Positions 1-12,245 of a stretch of DNA of 64,000 bases are shown here, piece after piece. The notes beneath the pieces were generated by a model, which had not been told where the DNA came from, ran no database searches, and saw only the letters and a list, made by a program, of their open reading frames with translations. The stretch is taken from contig OY744614.1 of the NCBI GenBank assembly GCA_963556255.1, positions 33,441,832 through 33,505,831 of the forward strand, written 5' to 3'. How positions within the stretch are numbered: position 1 is the first letter of the stretch; each line of letters starts with the position of its first letter. The stretch comes from Allolobophora icterica. Its lineage: Eukaryota; Annelida; Clitellata; Crassiclitellata; Lumbricidae. The position numbers and the translations under genes are program-made.

Positions 1-272
<272 letters not shown>

Positions 273-538
273 CAAACAATCGATTTCGTTTAATAATTAC
301 AATGTCAATCTGACATAAACGCAACTTGTTCCGTAGTTTCCAACTGTTTAAGAGAATATGGGTAACATGGCTATAGCTGGGGAAGTCTATTCAGGTAAAA
401 GTAATTTTTGAGGGAATTTATTTTCGAAACAACAGAATATTGTCATTGTCTTGTATACAAATAAGTTGCAGCTTGGCCTGTTAGTGTATAGATTTAAACA
501 CAAGCTAATATCTATATAACTTCGATCAGAACTCAGAG

Positions 539-850
539 TTGCATAACCACTATATTATATATACTAAATCTTATAATAATTATCACAAAGGCTTCACTCG
601 CACAAAAATTAGACAGTTTTCCATTCTGTTTTGTGGGTCATCTGTTTGGAACTCGTTACCTACTGTTCTTACCAATATGTCTACTTTGAGTCAATTTAGA
701 TTACACATTAAATGGTATTTTCTTGATTCGGAATGCGCCTAGCACCGTTTTTGCACTAGTTTACTAATTTGTATCTTGGTATAATGTTTTGATGTATACC
801 TGCTGATGAATGCCATCAGAACATTTATGTTACTGCCTGAAAAAAACTAT
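539..850 (+). mobile_element. LINE (CR1/L2-like) 3' fragment
   Basis: The open frame 539-742 encodes the typical extreme C-terminus of CR1/L2-type reverse transcriptase ORFs: a basic TRTKIRQFSI stretch, then VWNSLP, then a short amphipathic tail and stop. The endonuclease, catalytic RT motifs and upstream sequence are missing, so this is a 5'-truncated dead copy. The following 100 bp would be its 3' UTR. There is no in-frame ATG start; the frame only marks surviving coding sequence. Confidence 0.75.
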
Positions 851-970
851 CAATCAGTTTATTGAACACCAATCATAACAACAGTCGATATTACAGCCAC
901 TCAAATAAGTATTAGTATACGCATTCAAATGTGAGACCAGAAGGGAGGAAAAGTCCCGCTGTTAGGATCA
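850..970 (-). mobile_element. LINE 3' end with conserved GCGGGA hairpin
   Basis: On the minus strand this stretch carries the AGCGGGA...TCCCTTCTGG motif found in at least four other LINE tails here (23.4, 24.9, 35.6 and 51.2 kb), followed by AATAAA and a short ATTG-like tail. No coding sequence remains. Confidence 0.6.
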
Positions 971-1327
971 TTTAGTTTCTTATAACAGAATTCATGAGAC
1001 ATTTTCAACAGTGTCACATTTCATCAGGTTTTGTTAACTTTAAACGTGCACTGTTATTTCATATATTTTCCATAACAAAGCGCATTTAGTACTTTGAATT
1101 CATTACATTGTACAAAAACGTTTTGAACTGAACTGAATTTTTAAATGACAAGTGATCAATTCACGATTGCTATAGGAAGCGTAGCGATTACTGAAGCGAC
1201 AAGTTTTAAGTTCCTTCATCTGCACGATGAGAATACATTCGGTAGGTGTCACTGAACTCAGAAAGACTACTATAAGAGATAACCATGCAGTGACTGAGAC
1301 TTGGTGAGATCCTAAGCTACATGTATA

Positions 1328-1501
1328 CAGGGGCGTCTACACCATAGAAACCTTGGAGCAAATGCTCCATCCAAGAAATAGGGGGGGGGAGATCTGTCAG
1401 TGTGTGTACCACCATTTTAGGGGGAAGGAACGGGGAGGGGGAAGAAGCTGGGGAAAGGGACGTTGCTCCAATGACCGGGGGGGGGGGGATAGACGCCCCT
1501 G
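1328..1501 (+). mobile_element. GGGGCGTCTA-type MITE, copy 1
   Basis: Terminal inverted repeats are CAGGGGCGTCTA and TAGACGCCCCTG. The perfect 8-bp TSD CATGTATA lies at 1320-1327 and 1502-1509. Eight-bp TSDs and CA...TG ends fit the hAT superfamily. No coding capacity. Further copies are at 3263, 10630 and 57195. Confidence 0.88.
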
Positions 1502-1710
1502 CATGTATATAAAGCTTGGAGGCCACTTGCTAAAAAATTACACCAGAAGGTCTAACAAAACTTGAAAACATAAAATTATATGCCTTTTAATTAATAGCAT
1601 GGTATTTAGAGTGAAAAATTCAAATTATTTTCAACTGAATGCATTACGGTAACTCAGGCGAGTTGGAATTTGCTACACAGGTCGTTTAAAAAGGTTCTAT
1701 TATAATATAT

Positions 1711-2703
1711 AGGGTGACACGAAAGTTCGTTCACCGTTTTCAAAATGCGTTGTCTCAATAACGGCTGCATATTTCTATATAATATTTTGTCAGTACATAC
1801 ATAAGTCAAACGAAAGATACTGGTAAGAATTTGATTATGATCCGGTCCGTGGTTGCCATTATTTATAAGAAAATGTAAAGACCACTCGTTTTTGCGGAAA
1901 AAACTACGTTCATCAAATTAACACAGTAAAGGAAATGTGTAGCCTCGTACACAATAAGACACTGTTGTTACCTAGGACATACAGACGTACATGTGTACGT
2001 AGGCTATTAGCGTACAGTATCTCATTTCTGCTTAATGACATCACCAACATTCTGGAACAGATTGTGAAGCCAGCGTTCGAGAGAGAAAATGACAACGGCA
2101 GTGTCATGCAACGAAAGTTATTTCTTGACAATGATCTAGGAGTATGACGACGAAGTGGCTAGACGACAACCTCCCGTCACACATAAAGCCGAAGGATTGG
2201 CCACCCAACTCTCCGGACCTCTCTCCTATTGAGAACTTGTGGAGTATTTTATCTCTCAGCGTTTATAAAGATCCTGAGCCAAAAAACGTTGATCAGCTTA
2301 AACGTCGCCTCCAACGAGCGTGGAGATCGATAGCAGTTAGGACACTTCAGACGCTGATCCAGTCTATGCCGGATAGAGTCAGTGCTGTCATTAAGCAGAA
2401 AGGAGATGCTGTACGCTAATAGCCTACGTCTGTATGTCCTAGGTAACAACAGTGTCTCATTGTGTACGAGGCTACACCTTTCCTTTACTGTTTTAATTTG
2501 ATGAACGCAGTTTTTTCCGCAAAAACTGGTGGTCTTTACATTTTCTTATAAATAATGGCAACCACGGAACGGATCATAATCAAATTCTTACCAGTATCTT
2601 TCGTTTGACTTATGCATCTACTGACAAAATTTAATAAAGAAATATGCAGCCGTTACTGAGACAACGCATTTTGAAAACGGTGAACGAACTTTCGTGTCAC
2701 CCT
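1711..2703 (+). mobile_element. Tc1/mariner-like element with ~330-bp inverted repeats
   Basis: The element begins AGGGTGACACGAAAGTTCGT and ends in its reverse complement, next to TA-rich flanks as expected for TA target duplication. The inverted repeats extend about 330 bp inward (1711-2045 against 2385-2703). They are unusually long and overlap the 3' end of the transposase remnant. The left arm has a small extra CATGTGTACGTA-like insertion. It is inserted in the hAT-like MITE 1288-2861. Confidence 0.85.
2144..2419 (+). pseudogene. Tc1/mariner transposase C-terminal remnant
   Basis: The frame contains DWPPNSPDLSPIENLW, the region holding the last acidic catalytic residue of the DDE/D domain, followed by a Lys/Arg-rich tail. 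A DND motif resembling the second catalytic Asp region lies just upstream (about 2127-2135) in another frame, ending in a stop. The N-terminal DNA-binding domain and first Asp are absent. This is a broken transposase. Confidence 0.85.
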
Positions 2704-2891
2704 ATATATATATATTATATATTATATATATACATGTTTACACAGTAGGCTACACATCGAAATTTAAAAAGCCTCCTTAAAAATCTGACTTATTTAGGCC
2801 CGTGCGGATTATGAGGACCTAAGCTGTAAGCTTTTTTAACTTATGCTTAAACTCGGCACTGGAAAGAACCGGCAAAGCGAACAGAGTCCAG

Positions 2892-3102
2892 CAGCGGCGG
2901 CGATCTTGCTTGACAGGTGGGGTACACGGGACACTTTTGAACTGAGCTGTTAAAAAAAAGAGGTGAGAATTTTTTAAAACCTTTTTTGGTGTTTCTTCAA
3001 AGTGTCAAAGTGTGGGGGACAACTGTGTGCTGTGTCCCCCCCCCCCCACTGTTAAAGGTGGGGTCTTGTCCCCCTCAGCATCCCCTGGGATTGCCGCCCA
3101 TG
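2892..3102. mobile_element. GGCGGCGATC-type MITE, copy 1
   Basis: Ends are CAGCGGCGGCGATC and GATTGCCGCCCATG. The 8-bp TSD GAGTCCAG lies at 2884-2891 and 3103-3110. The interior contains G- and C-runs and a GTGTCCCC motif shared with copies at 22.9, 46.0 and 46.4 kb. Confidence 0.85.
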
Positions 3103-3262
3103 GAGTCCAGATAGCAATCGATTTAGAAAGCTTGAGACCATCCGCTCAAAAGTGAACGATAGGCACTTACATTTATCTGTGACCTTTGACGCAGCTGCAG
3201 CTTGGTTGACCGCTGGCATACTGTGACGCTAGGGGAAATGGATTCGAGGGAATAGGGACAAG

Positions 3263-3425
3263 CAGGGGCGTCTATCCCCCCACCCCCAAGTCATTGGAGC
3301 AACTTCCCTCCCCTCCCATTTCTTCCCCCCTCCCCAATAATGATGGCACATACACTGACAGATCTTTCCCCTTATTTTTTGGATGGAGCATTTGCTCCAA
3401 GGTTTCTATGGAATAGACGCCCCTG
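3263..3425 (-). mobile_element. GGGGCGTCTA-type MITE, copy 2
   Basis: Same family as 1328-1501 in the opposite orientation. The 8-bp TSD GGGACAAG lies at 3255-3262 and 3426-3433. Confidence 0.88.
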
Positions 3426-3433
3426 GGGACAAG

Positions 3434-4783
3434 AGCGTTGTCACGGTGAGGGCAAAGGGTTTTGGCGCCCAGAAGAAAAGTTATGGTTAAAGGTAATACA
3501 GTTTTGTGCGTAATTTTTATAGATGGGTTATAACACCCCGGGAGGTCTATTTTGAATGAAACGGGAAATTGCAAATCCGTCTCGACCCAAGTGTGTGAAA
3601 ACTACTCAACAAAAACTGAGTCAGTGTTGTAGGAATGACTAAATAAACCACGAAAACTCGGCGACGAGCAAGAAATTTCTGTGAAAAAGTCATAAGAAAT
3701 GTATGTGATTTGCAAAAGTGGGTCGGCTAACTTTCAACGACTTAAAAGAAGATCATTAATATTTTGGGCCACATATGAGACACGATCTTTGCTTGGCTCC
3801 CTTCAGCATCCGTCTTGACAACAATATAAGCCCAAAGCTTAATTCCTGCATGCATGGGCGCATCCGTGAGAGGTCGGGAAGCATGACCTTTTAGCTTTCA
3901 AAATGGAACACTTCGGTGTCTTTGTTCCCGCGGCCCAGAATTCTGGCACGCGACTCATGTTTTCAAATTGGAGTAAACACCTATAGTTCCAAGTGATCTA
4001 ATCTTCGGGCTTAGAGCTAGTTGTCAATCCATGACCTGCTTAGAGTAGCCTAAATCAGTAATGGAACATGGCCATTCTGGCAATACCAGTTTGAATAGGC
4101 CTACTTCATTTTGCTGCGTTCCAGCTTAAAGGATATTATATGTCACTGTGACGAAACGCTTAATTGTTTTGTAGTTTTATCGGTGAAAACTGTCCATGGG
4201 ACTAGGACTGTTTTCTATTAGCAATTGATTTTGACCTTATTTATAAGCTGGTCATTTGACTGTCTCTAGATTTGCCCCACAAGCTAATAGCCACAATCGC
4301 TAGCAGTTGCGCCATCGCGATTGTAGAACGTTTAATAAATAATTGACAATAATTTGTGAAAGACTGGAGAAGTGGATGCGGGCGGTGAGGGCGATCTAGA
4401 TTCTAGAACCACAAGGACTGGGTCGTGAAGAAATATCTAACAGCTCTGAAGTCTGAATTAATTGTTGTTTCTTTATACAAAGTTGAACATCATGACGTCA
4501 GGAGAGTTCATTACCAGAGAGAAAGTGACTACCAGAAATGGACGTGCAGATCTGCGGGATTACCATTGTAGGTAAACTGTCATGATTCATAAGCTCAGGA
4601 TTTATTAGGTAAGGTCATTCTGGCTCTATATCCACCTTTGCCTCTTCTTTTGTTTCTGTCTCTGCCTCTATACTCCCTTCTCCATCAATATTTGAAAACA
4701 ACCACTCAGATAAGTTGTGAACGCAGAAGCCTCAGCCAAGTTTATTGTCAGACAACATGCACTCTTGTATGCAATGTACCTGT

Positions 4784-4786
<3 letters not shown>
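3434..4786. other. No recognisable gene
   Basis: About 1.35 kb of unique-looking AT-rich sequence with stops in all frames. No RNA gene or transposon end was recognised. Confidence 0.5.

Positions 4787-4835
<49 letters not shown>
4787..4835. repeat. (TA)n microsatellite
   Basis: A near-perfect AT dinucleotide run. More AT-rich low-complexity sequence follows to about 4975. Short frames reading through it (Ile-Tyr runs) are artefacts. Confidence 0.95.
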
Positions 4836-4836
<1 letters not shown>

Positions 4837-6613
4837 TCATATGTATGCCCGCGTGATTACGGTCCTATTTTATATAATATGGGCTCTTAATCGTCGGTGC
4901 CTATATATAATATATAATATACGCATAATATATAATATATGTATAATATATATGTATATATATAACCTTTCGACGGCATTCGTCACCTTTATAAACGCAA
5001 AGACACAAAGATCGTATACATGTCTATACAGAAGGCAGGAGACCGGCCTGAATTTATTATCGAAAATTAATTACCACTCTCGTGTATAATATAGGACTAC
5101 ATGCAGGAGCCTACACATGCAAGGTTCATTTGGTAAACAGTCAACTATAGGCCTGTCGTCAGTGCATATATGTCTCTCCCCGTTCCTGTCTCATGTGTAT
5201 GCATATATATAATATATGGTGTGCAAATTGATAGAGAATTTCTGTATACGTCCATCATTATTTATAGGTATATTGCGTGTGATTTCGGCAGGCCAAAACA
5301 CTTGATAAGGGCCTTCTGAATCTATTGCATTAGGTTCAATAATATATGGCCGTATAACTGCAGTCATCGGATCTGAGTTGTCGACGCAAAAGCACAGAGG
5401 TTCATGTCAACAGAGTGTAGCCGTGTTTGCGATCTCGATAGTTTGTACAGAAAGTAGTTTACAAAGTACACTATTCGCCTGCGTACATCGATACATGAGT
5501 GGCTCAGTGAATGAATTCAGGTGACGTTGTGAAGTTGTGCTGGTTATGTTCATGCATCATGTATGGCTTGAGGACCGCAGGATCTGCCTACGTTGTAACC
5601 TTTCGCGAAGAAGCAACCTTTGCCGAATCAATGGCTCTTTTAGCTACAGGATGTGCTACATGTTTGCACGGTACACACCAGCGGGTCCAGACCGACCAAC
5701 TTCATGCGTAAATGGAAGATAGTCGATATAATATGGATGTATAGTGGAGCAGATAATAGACAACAGCTTTTACAGATAAACACTATAGAACAGGGACTGA
5801 TGCTTGAGTTGTTTTTACGAAGTGAAGGGATGCATGTGACGTTTTGCGGCAGAGGAAAAGTTCGTGACCTATTTAAGGGAAGTCTGGTAAAATTTGAAGA
5901 TGTCGTTTGACGGTGTTGTCGGTTACAGCCCCGTACCATCAGTGCGTCTACCGTCTTGGCCTACTCCGAAGTTCTTCAATCGAACCTCGTACCGGTATTT
6001 GGAATCACCCTCCACCTGGTGAGACGTAAAAATAACTACATGATTATGTGTTCTTCACGCTGGCAGAAACGTGCTTACTTGTACATTTGCAATGTTCGTG
6101 TAGTGTAGGTAAGTTGATCTAATGTAAGTTCTGCACATTTAGAAGGCAATGGAGGCCTAAGGAAAGGCCATGAGCTTTTTCTTGAAGTGACGACGCTTTA
6201 TAAATGTCAGATTACAATTAAAATTACAGTTTCAGTTACGGTTACAGTTACAGTTATAGTTACCTTTACGGTTACAATTACAGTTACAATTACGAAGGCT
6301 CGGTCAGATAGTGAAGTAAGATAAGGTACGACAAGGCGACTAAATTAGTTACTGCATGCATGCAGGGTATACGATTGGGTAATGTAAGCTAAGTCAAACT
6401 GAGGATTAGTCTAGGTAGGTAAGATAATAATCGCTCATTTCCTTATATATGCCTTTACTAAGAAGACCATCAAACGGCTGATTGTTTTGTTTACAAGTTT
6501 TCCAAGAGCGATGTATAATAACAAATTTATGTGACGTCTCTAAACTCAGTTACCCAGCGGATATCGGAAGACTAGTGGAGGCGTTCGAGGTGTGGATAAT
6601 ATTATGTCGCAGT
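4836..6613. other. No convincing gene; GTTACA-like repeat at 6210-6300
   Basis: Overlapping short frames at about 5510-5940 have no recognisable domain. At 6210-6300 a degenerate hexamer (GTTACA and variants) repeats about a dozen times. Nothing else was identified. Confidence 0.45.
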
Positions 6614-6621
6614 GTTGCATG

Positions 6622-6902
6622 CAGCTAGGGCCGCATTAAGACTTGTGCGGGCCCGGGTGCTGTGACTGGAATATTTCATCACAGAAAATTTTATGACCTT
6701 TTTTTGGAATTTTTATGACCTTTTCTTGGGAATTCTTCTTACACAAACTTTGATGACCTTTTCTGGGAATTTTTGATGATTTTTTGGGGGGAATTTGTTC
6801 TTACATTCAAATTTTTTATGTACTTCGAAAATGCGGGCCCAAAAATCTGCGGGCCCGGGTGCTGCAGCACCCTTAGCACCCCCCCCCCTTAATGCGGGCC
6901 TG
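6622..6902. mobile_element. MITE with GGGCCGCATTAAG ends
   Basis: Inverted ends CAGCTAGGGCCGCATTAAG and CTTAATGCGGGCCTG. The perfect 8-bp TSD GTTGCATG lies at 6614-6621 and 6903-6910. The interior holds repeated GACCTTTT and GGGAATT words and no gene. Confidence 0.87.
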
Positions 6903-7128
6903 GTTGCATGGGAAGTCCGTTGAACGGAACATAGAAAGCAACGCATGATTGCTGAGAACGAAAGTATAGGAGAAAAAACGGTCACATAATTATAGCAAAT
7001 GTACTGAGAAATTGGATTTGGTTGCGCATTCACCGAGTGGGAACTTAGTCTCTTAAGAGTCACAGTACGAAAGGAAGATTCGACGGAGCGATAGCAAGTG
7101 ATTGATTTGATTTCTCTGCAGTGGTGTA

Positions 7129-7379
7129 GTCCTAAAAAATGAAGTGGGGGAACGCCTGGAAATTGAAGTAAAAAATGAAGTGGGGGAACGCCTGGAAATT
7201 GAAGTAGCAACTGTAGCGAAAGGCTCCAGTAAGTAAGCAGTTGAAACTGTGAGTCTTGAAGTCTTCTTTGTTCATTTATTTCAGCAGAAATGCTGCAAAA
7301 TAGTGAGGGATCGCGTTCCCTCCCTGGAAAAAAGTGGGGGAACGGCGTTCCCCCGCGTTCCCGCCCCACTACACCTCTG
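7129..7379. mobile_element. MITE with CAGTGGTGTAGT ends
   Basis: Ends CAGTGGTGTAGT and ACTACACCTCTG. The perfect 8-bp TSD TTTCTCTG lies at 7121-7128 and 7380-7387. A 37-bp internal direct duplication (AAAAAATGAAGTGGGGGAAC and following) lies near the left end. Confidence 0.87.
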
Positions 7380-7616
7380 TTTCTCTGGATGATTACGTTG
7401 AATTGGCATGTGTATGAAGAACACTGCGAGATGAATGTAGAAGAACGGAATTAATACAGAACAATAGGAACTCAGGAGAGGACCTGAATACACACGGTCC
7501 CATGAATTTCCCAGTGCATGAAATCTTCATTATAAATTTGGAATGCGGTTTGGCTGAGAAACGATCAACGATTTATGCCTAACGCATTGTGAAAACGATC
7601 CGGTAAAAGTTTTCAG

Positions 7617-8357
7617 GTGAGATGAGATCAGATAAGATAAGGTAAGGAAGGTAGGGTAAGGTAAGTTATGGTATGGTAAGGTATGGAAGGTAGGTTAGGG
7701 TAAGGTAGGGTAAGGTAAGGTTAGGTAAGGCGGGGTAGGGTAAGGTAAGGTAGGGTAGGGTAAGGTAAGGTAAGGTAAGGTAAGGTAAGGTAAGGTAAGG
7801 TAAGGTAAGGTAAGGTAAGGTAAGGTTAGGTAAGGTAAGGTAATGTAAGGTAATGTAAGGTAATGTAAGGTAAGGCGGGGTAAGGTAGGGTAGGGTAGGG
7901 TAGGGTAAGGTAGGGTAGGGTAGGGTAGGGTAGGGTAGGGTAGGGTAGGGTAGGGTAGGGTAGGGTAAGGTAAGGTAAGGTAAGGTAAGGTTAGGTAAGG
8001 TATGGTTAGATAAGGTAAAGTAATGTAAGGTAATGTAAGGTAAGGCGGGGTAAGGTAGGGTAGGGTAGGGTAAGGTAAGGTAGGGTAGGGTAGGGTAGGG
8101 TAAGGTAAGGTAAGGTAAGGTAAGGTAAGGTTAGGTAAGGTATGGTTAGATAAGGTAAGGTAATGTAAGGTAATGTAAGGTAAGGCGGGGTAGGGTAGGG
8201 TAGGGTAGGGTAGGGTAGGGTAAGGTAAGGTAGGGTAGGGTAAGGTAAGGTAAGGTTAGGTAAGGTATGGTTAGGTAATGTAGGGTAAGGTAGGGTAAGT
8301 AAGGTAAGTTAGGGTAGGGTAAGGTAAGATAAGATTGGATTAGATTAGATTAGATTG
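7617..8357. repeat. GGTAA/GGTAG pentanucleotide array with higher-order structure
   Basis: Tandem GGTAA, GGTAG and variant pentamers span about 740 bp. A longer block (TAATGTAAGG, GGCGGGG, then GGTAG runs, then GGTTAGG) recurs at about 7845, 8025 and 8160, so blocks of roughly 135-180 bp have been duplicated. It ends in (TTAGA)n-like sequence at about 8335-8357. Confidence 0.93.
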
Positions 8358-10192
8358 CCAGTCACCTTATAACTCTGGTCGTCCTAGGAACCCTTACTTT
8401 TACAAATATCCGGTGATTCGTATGTATGCCCGTATTTGTGGTCTTAGGCCACTGTGATTGCGTACACAACTACACATGACGGTATGCAGTTATGACATGG
8501 CTTCAGTTGTTCTTCCTTTGATGACCGGTTGTGATGGCGACAGGAGAGCGCACGGTGCAACGCGTCGGGGCGTGTTCTGGCACGGGGTGACTCACTTGCA
8601 GTGGCGCCCCTGCCGACGAGTGTAGCAGAAACGAGCGGATTATTGATGGCATTTCTGTCGCCTTCAAATTTATTTCGGATCAGATTGCTCAAACGGACTG
8701 TGATTGGTATCATGGTACAGTGTTTCTAGTAGACTCGTACAGTTAGCGTGGGCAGAGACAGACGCTGTCTAGTAATAGCTGTGGGTTGTCCAATGTCCAG
8801 CATATAGTCAAATACTTGCGTCTGATCGCTGTTACAGGAGACACTTCTGTAGGCTGCGTTGACATCGCATTGCTATCAGAGAAATACGTGTCTACAGGAG
8901 TGGTTTAGTCACGTTAGTAACTGATATGAGTAGCCATTACTGTCGTGAATGCAGTTTGTCGGTAATAATCCTGGTCATAATGAAATCCAGATTTGTTGAC
9001 TGCTTTTGCCTGTGCTGCACAGCAAAGTCCTAGACTTTGTCTTTGTCCTTCCACAATTGTTCCTACAATTGCTTTCGCGTGTTTCGCGTAAGTCGCTTAT
9101 AGAGCTTACACACGGATTGCAATGTAGGGTCTACTATACACGTACGTCCAACTACACAGGAGCGATATTGGCGGAAATCTGAGTCGAAACGAGAGGACTA
9201 TAAAATGGTCTCGATAAAGCTAGGCTCAAAATTGAGCAGACGACAGTTGACCTATTGTGCGTTGTGATTGGATCCGGATTTAGCCTAGATCAACAACCTA
9301 TATATCTCGAGATCTATAGCTGACATTGGTGGATATAAAAATAGCAAGGCGGCAGATATATATATACTCTGTTGTAAATGTGTCTAAGTGTTTACAATAG
9401 CGGATTAGGTGTTTTTCTCAATTGGACGGAGAAAAATCTCGACCTATAATCTACATCCCTTGCGCAATTTCTGTAGACGACAAGTGAGAAGATGCTGGCG
9501 TATACCCCCACATATAGAGGACTATAGGCTTTCCTTGGTATATATAAGTCTAAACAGTTAGTCTGATTGCGGAATTTCAACGTTTAGGCTGCAGTACTGA
9601 ACAAGTGTTCCATGTGTTACCTCAGTTATTCTTCAGACTGCGAGCGTTTGGCACAGCCGCTGAGTGCCGACCACGTGACTGCATACGTCAACACAGGTGG
9701 TCATGACATCGCGTTGTTTAATGAAACTGAAGTGTTGTTCTATTGGTGCTAAACAGTTGTGAATACGTCATCAGACGTCGTGACCGCACGGATGCGTATC
9801 CTCGAGGGAATCGAAAGATGTCAAAACGCTAGTAGGCATGGACGCGGGTTTTTGTGAATATTAATAATTAAATTAAATACGGCGCGTGCTGTTTCGTAAG
9901 GAAGAAAGACGGAGTATAGTAGGCCTAAACTCTGAGGCTAAGGACAAATTGATGATTTGATGTCGTTACAATGATCGGGTTTTCTTCATTTCAAGTTCTG
10001 AGTTTTTCCAATCAATGGTAGGTGACGCCACAGAAGTCATGTATTGCATCTTTGATTATAACTTGTAGTTTTAGTTTAGTTGCACGACGTATGGTTCAGA
10101 ACGACGTTGGCCATGAAGAGAAGACATTAACTGTGCATAACTTCGTCGTCGTCGTCGTCATCGTATTCGTCATCACTAATGTCATTGGGGGG
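8358..10192. other. No recognisable gene
   Basis: About 1.8 kb, locally CpG-richer around 8500-8650 and 9770-9900. Frames are short and show no domain. Nothing else was recognised. Confidence 0.45.
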
Positions 10193-10455
10193 GTCCATAG
10201 AGTAGTGGTAACATCACTGGCGTGAAGTTGGCACGGAGTAGGTAGCGGGATCGGCTCCCGTAACCCTCCCAAGGTCCACTCAGCCTATCAATTCGCGAGA
10301 TGGCGCGTTTGTGAAAATGAGATGTAGGACGTGATGGGCGCCTTTCAAGGCTGCCGTACACAGTTAATATTCGACTCCTGTAATAACTTGCGATCATCCG
10401 TTCATACTGATTTGTAATCATACTGCGCAATTGTCAGTTTGAAAATATTAAACGA
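10193..10455 (+). mobile_element. tRNA-derived SINE, copy 1
   Basis: The head has an A-box-like TAGAGTAGTGGTAACA and a B-box-like GGGATCGGCTCCCGT. The body GGGCGCC...GGCTGCC and an end near GTCAGTTTGAAAATATTAAA follow. Same organisation as 12055-12245 and 58182-58385 (minus). Confidence 0.7.
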
Positions 10456-10629
10456 AGATTATTATTATCATCATCATTGACGTCATTGCGATATCCTCCT
10501 CGTCATCATCGTCTTTGTCATCGGCGTCATGCGCATAAAACAACAATAGGAATATCATAATAGGCCATAATTGTCATCGTCATCATCATAATTATCATCG
10601 TCATCACAATCATCGTCATCAGCAGCAAC

Positions 10630-10794
10630 CAGGGGCGTCTACTCCATAGAAACCTTGGAGCAAATGCTCCATCCAAGAAATGGGGGAGATCTGTCAGTGT
10701 GTGTGCCACCATTTTAGGGTGGAAGGAACGAGGAGGGGGAAGAAGAGGGGGAAAGGGACGTTGCTCCAATGACTTAGGGGGATAGACGCCCCTG
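10630..10794 (+). mobile_element. GGGGCGTCTA-type MITE, copy 3
   Basis: Full-length member with CAGGGGCGTCTA and TAGACGCCCCTG ends. The flanks GCAGCAAC and ACAACAAC match only imperfectly as a TSD. It lies beside a degenerate CAT/GTC-rich tract (10140-10620). Confidence 0.85.
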
Positions 10795-11091
10795 ACAACA
10801 ACAAATCTACTTCGTTTGAGCCTTTCCTAACGAGTTTCAGTTCATGTTTGGCCTGTGTTATATGTTGCGAGCGATGGATTGTGAGTCCGTTCACATCAGA
10901 CAAGCCCCTATTTGTCAGAAACAACTAAAAATAGCAAAAAGAAAACAAAAAGCACACTTCGGACTACAACTTTCTTATGCTTCAGTATGCTTTACAATTG
11001 AATTCGCAATATATAAGAAAAGCGTAATGTAATCATTCATTTGTGTAACGCCATCTAGAGTAACTTTTCATCGGCGTCTGTGGTCAGTCTG

Positions 11092-11236
11092 ACAACACAC
11101 TGCCAACACACTGACAACACACTGCCAACACGCTACCAACACACTGCCAACAAACTGCCAAAACACTGCAAACAACTGCCAACACACTGACAACACACTG
11201 ACAACACACTGACCTCACACTGCCAACACTCTGGCT
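11092..11236. repeat. 11-bp minisatellite (ACACACTGCCA)
   Basis: About 13 tandem units of ACACACTGCCA/ACACACTGACA, with one-base slips in the middle. Confidence 0.9.
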
Positions 11237-11743
11237 AACAATCTGTTGGCTGAAGTCTTTCTTGAGTTGTTTCAAAACACTTTAATTTTTTTGTATGAAA
11301 TTTTAAATAGAAATTTCGTTTGTAATCGCAATTGCAACTATTGCATTTATATAGCGCCCCTTGTAGAACAAAATAACACACAGGCGCTGTCTGAGCTAGT
11401 CTATATGATGCTAAGTGTCATTAGAACAAGAAATATGTCAGTTAGCAAAACAATAGACTCCTACACAGTAAAATAGAAAACTGGAAGGGACGCCAGCGTA
11501 ATTATGTATGTGTTTTAAACTTTGAAGGAGGATCCTGAACGAATCGAATGGAAGAACAACCAACTCGGCGAATGGAAAAGTAGATAGAAGGAAAGACAGC
11601 GGAACGCTGACGCAAGCTCATCTACCACCGGAAATGGAAAACTCCAAAGTGGAAGATTATCTAAGATCATGGCAACCTCAGAATGTAACTATCAAATTTC
11701 ATACGTTGTGATTAATCGTTCGAATTTACCAAAACAATACACT
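11237..11743. other. No gene; possible LINE tail near 11340
   Basis: An ATTTATATAGCGCC motif at about 11345 and GGCGCTGTCTGAGC shortly after resemble the GCGC-stem 3' ends of the LINE family seen at 45.4 and 48.6 kb. Nothing else is supported. Confidence 0.4.
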
Positions 11744-11751
11744 GTGACTTC

Positions 11752-11998
11752 CATGGGCGTCCGCATGAATTTTTTAAGGGTCGTCAAAATGTTTTTTGGG
11801 GGGAACAACATTTTTAGGGGGAAATGACATTTTTGCATAGAAAACAATTTGCATAAAAAATTAAAATAAATAATGATAAAGGACTTTACCTAAATGATTA
11901 AGTGTTTTTTCATTGAAAATCGTGTTGGGACTGTTTTAATAATCATATAAATCCAGAGGACAAATGCCACCTTATCCCCTCCCCTACGGACGCCCATT
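11752..11998. mobile_element. GGGCGTCCG-type MITE, copy 1
   Basis: Ends CATGGGCGTCCG and CGGACGCCCATT. The 8-bp TSD GTGACTTC lies at 11744-11751 and 11999-12006. A related copy is at about 44556-44845. Confidence 0.82.
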
Positions 11999-12054
11999 GT
12001 GACTTCCTTTTAACTCTACCTCCAATTCCCATTATATCACACACGATGTTCATT

Positions 12055-12245
12055 AGGAGGGGATAGAGTAGTGGTAACACTCTTGGCCAGGAGAGCATAA
12101 GGTACGCGGATCGACTCCCGTAACCCTCCTCTAGGGCGGCGCCTTGCATGGCTGCCAATTTCCCGTGTGTTTAATTAAGATCTTGATTGTACTTTTATGT
12201 TTCAATGTAATATTACTGCGTCTGTCGGTTTGAAATAATAAAGAA
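12055..12245 (+). mobile_element. tRNA-derived SINE, copy 2
   Basis: The tRNA-like head has a GGAGGG/CCCTCC acceptor pairing, a D-arm AGTAGTGGTAACACT and a T-arm around GGATCGACTCCCG. The body includes GGCGGCGCCTTGCATGGCTG, and the end is GTCGGTTTGAAATAATAAAG followed by AT-rich sequence. Probably Pol III-derived and not protein-coding. Confidence 0.75.

Larger units (their letters stand above)
1288..2861. mobile_element. hAT-like MITE split by two later insertions
   Basis: The outer pieces (1288-1327, 1510-1710, 2704-2861) align by eye with the uninterrupted 351-bp MITE at 30033-30383, including the CAGTG start, the GAATGCATT block and the terminal CGGCACTG. Two younger elements interrupt it, at 1328-1501 and 1711-2703. 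No TSD is recognisable around this copy, consistent with greater age. Confidence 0.75.

Noticed and set aside
5511..5939. Small gene cluster
   Set aside because: Overlapping short frames on both strands with no domain, splice or start support.
7617..8357. Interstitial telomere repeat
   Set aside because: Units are GGTAA/GGTAG pentamers, not TTAGGG hexamers.
10140..10620. Val- or Met/Ile-repeat proteins
   Set aside because: Degenerate GTC/CAT trinucleotide tract.
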